From contig NZ_CP111045.1 in assembly GCF_026250525.1 (NCBI RefSeq), positions 460,471-524,470 on the forward strand: a stretch of DNA of 64,000 nt. Direction: 5' to 3'. Under the pieces are notes generated by a model, which saw only the letters and a list, made by a program, of their open reading frames with translations, searched no databases and was not told the origin of the DNA. A program made the position numbers and the translations under genes. This document shows, piece by piece, positions 1 to 8,606 of this stretch (positions are counted from its first letter, which is position 1; each line of letters opens with the position of its first letter). The DNA is from Chondrinema litorale. Lineage in GTDB: Bacteria > Bacteroidota > Bacteroidia > Cytophagales > Flammeovirgaceae.

Positions 1-5
1 TTTGC

Positions 6-953
6 TCATTTGCTAGCTTCATCCAACAATTTTAAATCGTCGGTATCAAGATTTAGCTCAGGAGCATTAAACAGTGTTTGTAATTGATTTTCGCTGGTTG
101 CACTGGCAATTGGCGCTCCGATGTTTGGCTGGGCTAACAACCAAGCAAGAGACACTGTAGCCAATGTAGTATCGTGTTTCTCAGAAACTTTATCTAAAGC
201 TGCTAAGACTCCTAGTCCTTTCTCGTTCAAATATTGTTTTACACTTCCTCCACGTACACTTTTATTCAAATCATCTTCAGAACGGTATTTACCAGTTAAG
301 AAACCAGCCGCCAAAGACCAATATGGAAATACAGTTAATCCATATTTTTCTGCTAAAGGAGCATATTGCGGCTCATATTTAGCTCTCTCCAATAAGTTGT
401 AGTGAGGTTGTAAAGCCTGATATTTAGGCAAACCATTTTTCTCCGAAGCTTCCATAGAGGCAGTTAACCTTTCAGGAGAAAGATTAGATGCTGCAATATA
501 TCTAACCTTACCTGCTTTTATGATTTCATCATAAGCTTCTAAGGTTTCTTCAACAGGTGTTTTTTCATCATCGAAGTGCGTATAGTATAAATCAATATGG
601 TCGGTTTGTAACCTTTTTAATGATTTGTCTACAGCTTCTAGAATATGTTTTTTACTAGTATCTACTGGATGTGTTCCTGTTTCTCCACCTACTTTTGTTG
701 CCATAATCACTTTATCGCGATTACCTCTGGCTTTCATCCACTTACCTAAAATCGTTTCAGATTGTCCACCTTCTTTTCCATCTACCCAGTAAGCATACAT
801 GTCGGCAGTATCTATAAAATTGAACCCTTTCTCCACAAAAGCGTCAAGTATTTCGAATGATTTTTTCTCGTCTAATGTCCATCCAAATACGTTACCACCT
901 AAGTTTATTGGAGCTATTTCTAAATCGGTATTTCCTATTTTTACTTTTTCCAT
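6..953 (-). CDS. Aldo/keto reductase
   Basis: NAD(P)H-dependent reductase of small carbonyl compounds, cytosolic, 315 residues, a full-length TIM-barrel aldo/keto reductase. The catalytic tetrad can be read: D48 and Y53 in FIDTADMY, K87 in ATKVGG and H126 in DLYYTHFD. The insert around residues 54-66 and the FPYWSLAAGFLTGKY region resemble the AKR11/AKR12-type general stress or sugar reductases, so the substrate cannot be named. It is the last gene seen of a minus-strand run (MFS transporter, Gfo/Idh dehydrogenase, MBL-fold protein, this gene) with a 17-bp gap to its upstream neighbour, so it is probably co-transcribed with them. The gene is complete, with a TGA stop at 6-8. The family call is firm; the role is unknown. 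Confidence 0.93.
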   Translation of the reverse strand: MEKVKIGNTDLEIAPINLGGNVFGWTLDEKKSFEILDAFVEKGFNFIDTADMYAYWVDGKEGGQSETILGKWMKARGNRDKVIMATKVGGETGTHPVDTSKKHILEAVDKSLKRLQTDHIDLYYTHFDDEKTPVEETLEAYDEIIKAGKVRYIAASNLSPERLTASMEASEKNGLPKYQALQPHYNLLERAKYEPQYAPLAEKYGLTVFPYWSLAAGFLTGKYRSEDDLNKSVRGGSVKQYLNEKGLGVLAALDKVSEKHDTTLATVSLAWLLAQPNIGAPIASATSENQLQTLFNAPELNLDTDDLKLLDEASK

Positions 954-970
954 TTTATATGTTCTATTAG

Positions 971-1888
971 TTATAAATTCGTTTTAAATCCTTCTTTTAA
1001 AATTCCTAGTTCCACCAACTCTGGTTGAATTATATCATCGTGATTTACAATGAGTTGGATATTTTTTTCTGGAAGACCATTAAGCCAATTCAACTCAAAT
1101 TGAATTTTCTCGGCGTCTTCACCTATCCTTTTTCGTTGGCTTTCTGGTTTTTGCTTTTTCTCTTTAATTCCCACATAACTCCAGCTTACATCACCGGTAA
1201 TCAAGTACTCTTTACCCGTTTCAAACTGGATGTAAACCATAATTTCACCCGGTGTATGGCCCGGTGCTTTAATGAGTACAATTCCCGGAGCTACTGGAAG
1301 CACATCTTCAAAATCCACTACAGTGAAATCTTTCAATTGTGCAGTTTCCATTTTAAGCTCCGGCATTTGTGGGTTGTTAATCAGTGTATTTATCTGTTGC
1401 TTAGTTAAAATAGTCTTAGGAGCTATTTCTTTATAAGAATCTGTTCTCAAAACACCTGCTATATGGTCGCCATGCTCATGCGTAATAAGTATCTTTTTCG
1501 CACTAACTAAGGCTGCTTGCAATTCTTCATTTTTATCTGAGAAGTATGGCTGCTGTTTCCCTTTACCAAAGAATTGATGCACCTTTTTATCCATGCCTGC
1601 GTCTACCATAATCCAACCATCTTCAAACATTACTTGGTAAGCAGTTCTAGCTTGAATGTAAGGTGTTTCATCTCCGCCTTCTACTGTTGCACTATAAGTT
1701 CGAGGGCTTTCTGCAAACTTAATGTAATGCAGTTCAGTAGCTTTTTTACCCGGAATCGTTTGAGCGGCACTTCTGATTTTAGCCAACAAAGTATCATCAT
1801 AACTTATGTTAGTTAATTCCTGAGCCTGCGAACTCGAGGCAGAAAATAAAGCCAGTAATATCAAACTAGATTTATGCAGTAATGTCAT
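971..1888 (-). CDS. Secreted metallo-beta-lactamase-fold hydrolase
   Basis: Binuclear metal hydrolase of the MBL fold, 305 residues, with a Sec signal peptide (about residues 1-22, ending SSSQAQ), so periplasmic or exported. The signature HxHxDH is present at H136, H138, D140 and H141 (THEHGDH). Further ligands are a His in KAPGHTPGE, an Asp in TGDVSW and a His in VNHDD. The overall pattern resembles N-acyl homoserine lactonase/glyoxalase II-like subgroups, but the substrate cannot be assigned. Its start overlaps the 3' end of the Gfo/Idh gene by 17 bp, which suggests translational coupling inside the same operon. Fold call sure; function open. Confidence 0.9.
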   Translation of the reverse strand: MTLLHKSSLILLALFSASSSQAQELTNISYDDTLLAKIRSAAQTIPGKKATELHYIKFAESPRTYSATVEGGDETPYIQARTAYQVMFEDGWIMVDAGMDKKVHQFFGKGKQQPYFSDKNEELQAALVSAKKILITHEHGDHIAGVLRTDSYKEIAPKTILTKQQINTLINNPQMPELKMETAQLKDFTVVDFEDVLPVAPGIVLIKAPGHTPGEIMVYIQFETGKEYLITGDVSWSYVGIKEKKQKPESQRKRIGEDAEKIQFELNWLNGLPEKNIQLIVNHDDIIQPELVELGILKEGFKTNL

Positions 1889-2939
1889 GATAGTCTATTT
1901 TGATTACTTTACCACTTTCTACACTTTCTCTCACTGCATCCATCACTACCATATTTCTATAGCCATCATAACCTGACACCTGAGCCGGAGCTTCATTTGC
2001 CAAAGTCTGATATACATCTTCAAAATAATCGTAGTAATTACCTATTTCAGTTTTGATGCTATCTATCACTTTGTTTCCGTTTTGAAGAAATGCCAAAGTC
2101 CCTTCTGAATAAGTTTCATGATTTACCCAATCTCCTTCGTGTGGTTTAACACCGGCTACCAATTTGTCTTCTTGTATATCAGTTCTGTTTTGTATGTAAG
2201 AGCCGTTTAATCCGTGAATCACATAGCCAGGCTGATGTTCTAGAGAAATATCTGTAGCTCTTAGTTTTACCCTTTTATCTGGATAAATAAGTGTTACTTG
2301 GAAATAATCTTCTACTAGAGAATTAGGCCTGAAAGCGGCAAAATCAGCCTGTACAGCAGCTGGAATTCCAAACAGACTTACTGCCTGATCGGTAATATGC
2401 GAACCACGATTATTAAATTCTCCACCACTTTTGGGATGCTCTGTATGTACATCTCCGCGTACTTCTGGCACAAAGAAATCGTAAGAAATATTCGCTTCTA
2501 CTATTTTACCAAGTTTACCAGTTTCAATAATTTTTTTAGTTGTTCTAAAATCACTGTCGTATCTTCTATTCTGAAAAACAAAGAGGTTTAAACCCTTACT
2601 TTTTGCTAGCTCATGTAGAGTTTTAGCTTCTTCGGCAGTGTTTGTAAATGCTTTCTCTACTATTACATTTTTGCCTGCTTCTAGTACCTTTTTGGCAAAA
2701 TCATAATGTGTATCTATAGGTGTATTTACTACTACTAAATCTATATCTTCATCTGCTAATAGTGCTTCTAAAGATGGGTAACTTATTTTTCCTTCGTAAT
2801 CTTTCTGAATTTTCTTTTTCGATCTCTCCCATGCTCCTTTCAACTCGAAACCTTTATGCACCTCTAAAAAAGGAGCAAAGAAATGCTTGCCTGAAAATCC
2901 GTATGCTAATAAAGCTGTGTTAATTGTTTGTTTGTTCAT
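1872..2939 (-). CDS. Gfo/Idh/MocA family oxidoreductase
   Basis: NAD(P)-dependent sugar or polyol dehydrogenase family, 355 residues, cytosolic. An N-terminal Rossmann domain starts LLAYGFSGKHFFAPFL. Residues about 60-110 hold the typical VVNTPIDTHYDFAKKVLEAGKNVIVEKAF stretch with the conserved E-K of this family, followed by the C-terminal alpha/beta domain with RGSHITDQAVSLFG. The GFSGK variant of GxGxxG fits the YdgJ/scyllo-inositol-dehydrogenase-like subgroup, but the substrate is not certain. It lies 4 bp downstream of an MFS transporter and overlaps the MBL gene, so the four genes look like one catabolic or detoxification operon. Confidence 0.92.
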   Translation of the reverse strand: MNKQTINTALLAYGFSGKHFFAPFLEVHKGFELKGAWERSKKKIQKDYEGKISYPSLEALLADEDIDLVVVNTPIDTHYDFAKKVLEAGKNVIVEKAFTNTAEEAKTLHELAKSKGLNLFVFQNRRYDSDFRTTKKIIETGKLGKIVEANISYDFFVPEVRGDVHTEHPKSGGEFNNRGSHITDQAVSLFGIPAAVQADFAAFRPNSLVEDYFQVTLIYPDKRVKLRATDISLEHQPGYVIHGLNGSYIQNRTDIQEDKLVAGVKPHEGDWVNHETYSEGTLAFLQNGNKVIDSIKTEIGNYYDYFEDVYQTLANEAPAQVSGYDGYRNMVVMDAVRESVESGKVIKIDYHDITA

Positions 2940-2943
2940 GATT

Positions 2944-4170
2944 CTATCTTTTAAATATTAAATGCACGATGAGTGTTAGTAATCCAAAAGTGAAACCCAC
3001 TGAGGCTACCCCCATCCATTGAAAATGTTCCCAAATAATTCCCGCGATATAAGTTCCAAGTGCACCACCAGTAAAGTACAAGACCATATAAACCGTGTTA
3101 ATACGATTACGCTCTGGCGGATTGTCTGAAAAAATGATAGTTTGATTGGTAATGTGCACCGACTGAATGCCCAAATCGAGAAACAAAGCACCGATAACCA
3201 AACCAATAATACTTGATGCACTCAAGCCTAAAACAATCCATGAAACCATGACGATTAAAATGGCTATAGTAATCATTGTATTTCGGTTTAACCTATCACT
3301 CATCTTTCCGACTACAGAGGCCATTACTGCACCTGCAATACCAACAAAGCCAAACGAACCTGCTTCTTCACTTCCCATATTAAATGTGGGCGTTTCTAGA
3401 AGAAATACCAATGTTGTCCAAAAAGCACTGAAACAAGCGAATACTAATCCCCCGCGAATGGCAGCTAAACGAAGTGCAGGTTTGGTTTTAAATTGCTCTA
3501 CAATAGATTTGAGTAACTGACTGTAAGTACCTTTAAAATCTGGTTTAATTTCTGGTAATTTCCATTTAAGAAAAACCCACAAAATTACCATGAAACCTGC
3601 CCCACAGAAATAGACGGCACGCCAATTTAAAAATTCGGCTATGTAACCACTGAGCGTTCTCGAAGCTAAAATTCCGATAAACATCCCCGTCATTACAGTT
3701 CCTATAGCTTTGCCCCGATTTTCATTGCTAGATAATTGAGCTGCCATAGGTACCATTACCTGTGGAATTACTGAAGTTAAGCCAATAAGCAAACTAGAAA
3801 TTTTTAATGCCAATGGAGATGGTGCTAGACCCGCTGAAAGTAAAGCTGTTATTATAAAGAAGAAGTCAATTAAAATCATCTTCTTTCTTTTTAGCATATC
3901 TCCGAGTGGTACTATCAAAAATAGTCCAGCAGCATATCCAATTTGTGTAAGCATTGGCACACTGCTAATTTCAGACTCTGAGATACCAAACTCTCTAGCC
4001 ATTTCTCCTAACAATGGCTGGTTGTAGTAATTATTGGCAACTACAGTTCCTGTGGTAATTGCCATGAGTATTAGAAGTCCTCTTGTTAATTTATTGTCGC
4101 TCAAAGCTCTTTCTATTTTTTCCACACTACCATCGACGAGCGTTAAATGCAGTTGCAACCTCATCAACAT
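2944..4170 (-). CDS. MFS transporter (drug/sugar efflux-like)
   Basis: Twelve-helix major facilitator permease of about 408 residues in the inner membrane. The motif NNYYNQPLLGEMA in the first helix and the MFS motif A region GDMLKRKKMI after helix 2 match the DHA1-type group often annotated as arabinose-efflux-like permeases. A start at the second Met (4164) is equally possible; the extra N-terminal residues are hydrophilic. It is the first gene of the minus-strand run that continues into Gfo/Idh, MBL and aldo/keto reductase genes, with only 4 bp to the next, so it may import or export the substrate handled by those enzymes. The substrate is not predictable from sequence. Confidence 0.9.
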   Translation of the reverse strand: MLMRLQLHLTLVDGSVEKIERALSDNKLTRGLLILMAITTGTVVANNYYNQPLLGEMAREFGISESEISSVPMLTQIGYAAGLFLIVPLGDMLKRKKMILIDFFFIITALLSAGLAPSPLALKISSLLIGLTSVIPQVMVPMAAQLSSNENRGKAIGTVMTGMFIGILASRTLSGYIAEFLNWRAVYFCGAGFMVILWVFLKWKLPEIKPDFKGTYSQLLKSIVEQFKTKPALRLAAIRGGLVFACFSAFWTTLVFLLETPTFNMGSEEAGSFGFVGIAGAVMASVVGKMSDRLNRNTMITIAILIVMVSWIVLGLSASSIIGLVIGALFLDLGIQSVHITNQTIIFSDNPPERNRINTVYMVLYFTGGALGTYIAGIIWEHFQWMGVASVGFTFGLLTLIVHLIFKR

Positions 4171-4295
4171 GAATTACATATTGATTTTCATATTCACTTC
4201 GGTTAAAATAACTAGCTGAATTACAGATTGATTCTGTAATTATCAATGGATTTATTGTAAAAAGATATGAAATCGTTGATTATTCAACTATATAT

Positions 4296-4324
4296 AAAAA
4301 GAAAAGCCGGAATTACTCCGGCTT
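4296..4324 (-). terminator. Rho-independent terminator after the Bcr/CflA-like gene
   Basis: Perfect 8-bp stem AAGCCGGA/TCCGGCTT (4304-4311 with 4317-4324) and 5-nt loop. Read on the minus strand it is followed by TTCTTTTT. It lies 35 bp beyond the stop of the minus-strand MFS gene at 4359. Confidence 0.85.
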
Positions 4325-4358
4325 AACTGGTATAGTGATAAGTATTTATCGTTGTTTC

Positions 4359-5576
4359 TTAATAAAATTCTACTTGCTTCTGTTGAGCTAATTTTTTGTT
4401 TCCGAGGTTCAAAACTAACAAAGCCACACCTGCACAAATAGACATAATCATAATCATTGGGAGAGAGTCTTCTGTTTGAAAAACACTCACCAAAGCAGAG
4501 GCGATTGCTCCCATTACCATTTGCAAAGAGCCCAACATAGCTGAAGCATTTCCTGCAGTGTTTCCCAAATTATTTAAAGACAATGCTGAAGCATTTGGGA
4601 AAATAAAACCCAAACAAGACATATAACTGAATATCAAAAAAGTAGTGATATATAAACCTTTAAACTCCAAAAAGTAAAACGTAACTAAAACTACTGCTAC
4701 AATACATTGTACAATTGAAGCCTTGTATATGGTGTTTTCACTTGAGTGTTTTTTTAGCAAAAATCTATTTACCTGATTGGAACCGATTAAGCCAGCAGCA
4801 ATAATTCCAAATATCAAACTGTATTGACCTTGAGTTACATTAAAAACTTCTAAATACAAGTGTGGTGAACCACTCAAATAAGCATAGACACCAGCATATG
4901 CAATTGCTCCTGTCATAGCGAAAATGATAAACTGAGGATTCTTTAGTACCGCTATATAATTTTTAATTATTGAACCTAATTTTAAAGAATAATCAGGGTC
5001 TGGTTTCTTGCTTTCTGGCATTAGATAATAAGCACCAAAAAGGATGACTATAGCCAAGAATACCATCATTATGAATATATATTTCCAATGAAAAGTGGTA
5101 GAAATAAAGCCTCCTAATGTAGGTGCTAAAATTGGAGAAACAGCTACTACCATCATCAACATTGAAAACACACGAGCCACTTCTTTTGTATCGAATAAAT
5201 CTTTAACTACTGCTCTAGCTGCTACCAAACCTCCACATGCTCCAATTGCTTGGAAAAACCTGTATACAATTAACTCATTTACATTAGTAGATACAGCACA
5301 ACCAATTGAGGCAACAATATATATTGCAACTCCCACATACATTGGTTTTTTTCTACCATATCTTTCTAGTAATGGTCCGTAAATTAATTGTCCAATTGAA
5401 AGACCTATAAAAAAGCTCGATAACGATAAAGATACCTTGCTTATATCTGTATTGAATTTTGCAGCAATTTCTTCAAAAGCAGGTAAATACATATCGGTAG
5501 CTAACGGACCAATAGCTGTAAGTAAACCTAAAATAAAAATTAATAAAAAGTTGCTGTCTTTTTTATTGAAACTCAT
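4359..5576 (-). CDS. Bcr/CflA family multidrug efflux MFS transporter
   Basis: Twelve-TM inner-membrane drug exporter of about 405 residues. The helix 1 motif GPLATDMYLPAF is diagnostic of the Bcr/CflA (bicyclomycin/florfenicol) family. Motif A appears as GPLLERYGRKKP and helix 5 has the antiporter-type SPILAPTLGG. A longer reading frame begins at 5618, but the Met at 5576 (MSFNKKDSN) places the cytosolic tail directly before helix 1, as in family members, so I chose it. It is transcribed alone, with a strong terminator downstream, and diverges from an AraC-type regulator across a 560-bp gap. Drug specificity cannot be told. Confidence 0.92.
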   Translation of the reverse strand: MSFNKKDSNFLLIFILGLLTAIGPLATDMYLPAFEEIAAKFNTDISKVSLSLSSFFIGLSIGQLIYGPLLERYGRKKPMYVGVAIYIVASIGCAVSTNVNELIVYRFFQAIGACGGLVAARAVVKDLFDTKEVARVFSMLMMVVAVSPILAPTLGGFISTTFHWKYIFIMMVFLAIVILFGAYYLMPESKKPDPDYSLKLGSIIKNYIAVLKNPQFIIFAMTGAIAYAGVYAYLSGSPHLYLEVFNVTQGQYSLIFGIIAAGLIGSNQVNRFLLKKHSSENTIYKASIVQCIVAVVLVTFYFLEFKGLYITTFLIFSYMSCLGFIFPNASALSLNNLGNTAGNASAMLGSLQMVMGAIASALVSVFQTEDSLPMIMIMSICAGVALLVLNLGNKKLAQQKQVEFY

Positions 5577-6139
5577 AACTACATTTATAACTAGCTGCAA
5601 AGATAGTTGTATTATCAACTAATTTGATAATATCTTTTAGCTTGTCTATTAAAAAACTGTCAACACTATGTGAATTGACTAAATTGTATGATGATGTATT
5701 ACATATTTACTTTGAGCAGGAATTATCTGAAAACAGATAATTTGATAAAATTAGAATGGGTAATAAGGATTATTTTAAACAAGCGTAGTTAAAAAAATGT
5801 TTACATTACTCATTTAAAAAGGCAAAATTTTTATTATACTAGTATAAAATTTATAAATACTTAAACAGTCCTTCTTAGTCAAATTACATTAACTCTTAAA
5901 ATCTTGTTTAGCTAATAAGAATATTATTTCTTAAGCTAAATTATAATTTGCTATACCAATAAAAATATTAATAACATCATAATTACCAACTCATCTGCTC
6001 CATTTACCTTATAGGGTAAATATCCATTAATCTTACGGTTTCAATAGTTGCACACTAAACATAATTAGGTACATTATGTTTCTCTAGAACATTACTATCA
6101 AAATAACACGCAATTTTTAAACTTTCAATCATAACTGAA
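5577..6139. promoter_or_regulatory. AT-rich divergent intergenic region with a 14-bp palindrome
   Basis: About 560 bp separate the Bcr/CflA exporter (minus) from an AraC regulator (plus). I see no credible gene. It must hold both promoters. A perfect 14-bp palindrome, TTATACTAGTATAA, sits at 5834-5847 and is the only clear symmetric element. It could be an operator, but nothing shows which protein binds. Confidence 0.4.
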
Positions 6140-6991
6140 ATGCATCCTCATATTATTATGCCCTCTCCACAATTAAGGTCTGTGATACAGTGGTATGAAT
6201 ACTGGGACTTTAATAAAACAACCAACTTTAGTGATAAAATTCTGGCATTACCAAGTTTCGAAAATGGTATTGTTTTCCCTATTTATACAGATAAGCCTAT
6301 TGTTATAAAAAACGATGTAGTTAATTATGAATCCTTGCCTGTTACGGCGATTATGCCCACATTAACATTACCTTCTTACAACTATAATACAATTAACAAT
6401 AGAGGTATTAGAGTAATATTTCGTAAAGGTGCAATTGCTAAAACCTTTAATATTTCGATGAAAAGTTTTCAAAATTTGCCTTTAGATAGTAGTTACATAT
6501 TAGATAAAGAACATATATATCTTTATGAACAATTTGGCTCTTCTAAAAATTATCAAGATTGGATTAATCAGATTGAAAGCTACCTTCTAAGACTATTAAG
6601 ATTTACAACTTTAAATAAAAGTTTGTACGACTACTTAAATCATATATTTCTTACCGAAGGCTATGGCAACTCTATTCAAGGGCTTGCCGATAAACTGGGA
6701 ATAAGTGTAAGACATTTTAATAGATTAGTAAATAAGGAAGTGGGATTTTCACCTTCCGAATTTATTAGAATACATCGGTTTAATAGTGTATTAAGCTACT
6801 TTGAGAAGGCAGATAAAATATCATTAACGAAAGTCGCACATAAATTTGGGTACTATGATCAATCTCACTTTAATCATGAGTTTAAATTAATGTCATTACA
6901 AACGCCAAGAGAATATCTTAAAACCAGAGCCATAAACTATATATATCACCAAGATGATAATTCGCAAACTGGTGGATTTTTAAGCTGGTAA
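6140..6991 (+). CDS. AraC family transcriptional regulator
   Basis: DNA-binding regulator of 283 residues. The N-terminal part (about 1-150, starting HPHIIMPSPQLRSVIQWYEYW) resembles the DUF6597-type sensor domain common in Bacteroidota AraC proteins. The C-terminal two-helix-turn-helix AraC domain covers about 165-265, with QGLADKLGISVRHFNRL as the first HTH and KVAHKFGYYDQSHFNHEFK plus PREY as the second and its signature. It is divergent from the Bcr/CflA exporter and could control it, but it is equally likely to act on the downstream plus-strand genes. The ligand is unknown. Confidence 0.9.
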   Translation: MHPHIIMPSPQLRSVIQWYEYWDFNKTTNFSDKILALPSFENGIVFPIYTDKPIVIKNDVVNYESLPVTAIMPTLTLPSYNYNTINNRGIRVIFRKGAIAKTFNISMKSFQNLPLDSSYILDKEHIYLYEQFGSSKNYQDWINQIESYLLRLLRFTTLNKSLYDYLNHIFLTEGYGNSIQGLADKLGISVRHFNRLVNKEVGFSPSEFIRIHRFNSVLSYFEKADKISLTKVAHKFGYYDQSHFNHEFKLMSLQTPREYLKTRAINYIYHQDDNSQTGGFLSW

Positions 6992-7104
6992 AAAATTAAT
7001 TCTGAAAATGTCCGATCTATACAATTTTTTGAGAAGTGGCTAACTGTATATTTGGTAACAAAGCATAGTTAACAATCTATTACCCATTCATAAATCTTAG
7101 ATTT

Positions 7105-8352
7105 ATGTTAGTTTATGAAAGAATTGCATTCATAATTTCATTTATTTCAATTGGCATTCTCGGTTTTTCTGCGGTTTTAAATATCGCCTATTTTATTATT
7201 GATAAAAACCAAAAGAGGAATGATAGGAACCTCGCTTATCTATTTTATGGTGCTTATTGTTTTAATATTATTTGTCTGATAATTAGAAACTTGATTATTG
7301 AAAAATATTTTCATCTTTTAGATAGTCAGATTAATACACAATATGTTGCTTGCATCAATTTAGTATTACAATCATTACCCATATTATTTTATAGCGGATT
7401 TGTATTACATTTTATAGATGATGTTTCTGAAAGTGACAAAACCAAAAAGTGGGTAAGAGTTTTTCTAAAGTTAGTTTCCGTATTTTTATGCTTATATCTG
7501 TTTGTCTTCTTTATCGGATTTGTACTATCTGGTGGTATAAATAATATGTTATTTGGCATGTTACGATACTTTCCTCATTTGGCAGTAACAATCGGTTTTG
7601 CAACCATTTTCATATTATTTACGAGAGTAAAAGGTGATTTAATTGCATTCATCATGATAAGCTCTATCAATATAGCCACAGGTGCAATTATCTCTCACAT
7701 CATATTAAAAGAGGTAGTTAAAGTATCTTTTGAAAACGATATAGTCTCTTTGGTACCTGGTAAAATTACAAGCTTGCAACCTATCTTTTTAATTGGAGTT
7801 TTAATTGATGTGCTCATTGTTTTTATCGCCATTTTTAAAAGAAGAAGAGATATAAGTTTAAGCGAATTTGCAATTTCAATTCCTACAGTAAATCAAGAAA
7901 GCACTGAAAAAAGCACGCTAGATTTACCAGAAGAAAATCAGGTATTAAATACTACCACTATAAATAAAATAGCTGAGCATAGATATTTACCTAAACATAA
8001 AACTGGCACAGACAAGCCCATTTTAGTAGATAAAATTATGTTGATTCAAGGACATAAAAACATGAGAAATGTATTTGAAATCTATTGGAATGATGAGAAC
8101 AGAATTATAAAGAAGAATCTACTAGACGAAGAAAATGTAAGCAAAGTAATGCAGACATTAAACGATGATTATCTTTTTTATGCAGCCAGAGCTAAAGATC
8201 CCATCCAGATTATTAACCGGAATTATATTAACCAGCAAAAAACACAATTTATAAAAGACAAAAGGAGCTGGATGGTTTACATGAATGATGACAAGAAAAT
8301 TCTAATTCCGCAGAACAAAAGAAGAGAGTTTGAAAGCTGGATAAAATTGTAA
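7105..8352 (+). CDS. Multi-TM protein with C-terminal LytTR-like domain
   Basis: Inner-membrane protein of 415 residues that I do not recognise as a named gene. The first 250 residues hold about seven hydrophobic segments (first near 10-32, last near 232-247, ending before KRRRD). A linker then leads to a C-terminal domain of about 110 residues. Its end (NRNYINQQKTQFIKDKRSWMVYM followed by IPQNKRREFESWI) has the spacing of a LytTR DNA-binding domain, where the usual HRSYIVNL is replaced by NRNYINQQ. This suggests a membrane-bound transcription factor like other 7TM-LytTR proteins of this phylum. It follows the AraC gene after 113 bp. Membrane topology is sure; the LytTR assignment is moderate. 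Confidence 0.6.
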   Translation: MLVYERIAFIISFISIGILGFSAVLNIAYFIIDKNQKRNDRNLAYLFYGAYCFNIICLIIRNLIIEKYFHLLDSQINTQYVACINLVLQSLPILFYSGFVLHFIDDVSESDKTKKWVRVFLKLVSVFLCLYLFVFFIGFVLSGGINNMLFGMLRYFPHLAVTIGFATIFILFTRVKGDLIAFIMISSINIATGAIISHIILKEVVKVSFENDIVSLVPGKITSLQPIFLIGVLIDVLIVFIAIFKRRRDISLSEFAISIPTVNQESTEKSTLDLPEENQVLNTTTINKIAEHRYLPKHKTGTDKPILVDKIMLIQGHKNMRNVFEIYWNDENRIIKKNLLDEENVSKVMQTLNDDYLFYAARAKDPIQIINRNYINQQKTQFIKDKRSWMVYMNDDKKILIPQNKRREFESWIKL

Positions 8353-8606
8353 ATTTATTTGCGCGTAAATGCAAAAATGTGCGCATAAACAAAAAGGAAG
8401 CTAAACAATTTAGTAATAATTGAATGCCAATTTTAGATTAGTAATATAATTCAATTTGCATACAAACTAAGAATAAAAAAACTCATACCGTTCAATTTAA
8501 CTACTTCTATTATCTATCAAACATTAAAAGAAGACCATACAATTAATTGCAAAAAGAACTCATACTAACTATCAAATTTTTTTAAACTTCAACCACCATC
8601 AAAATA

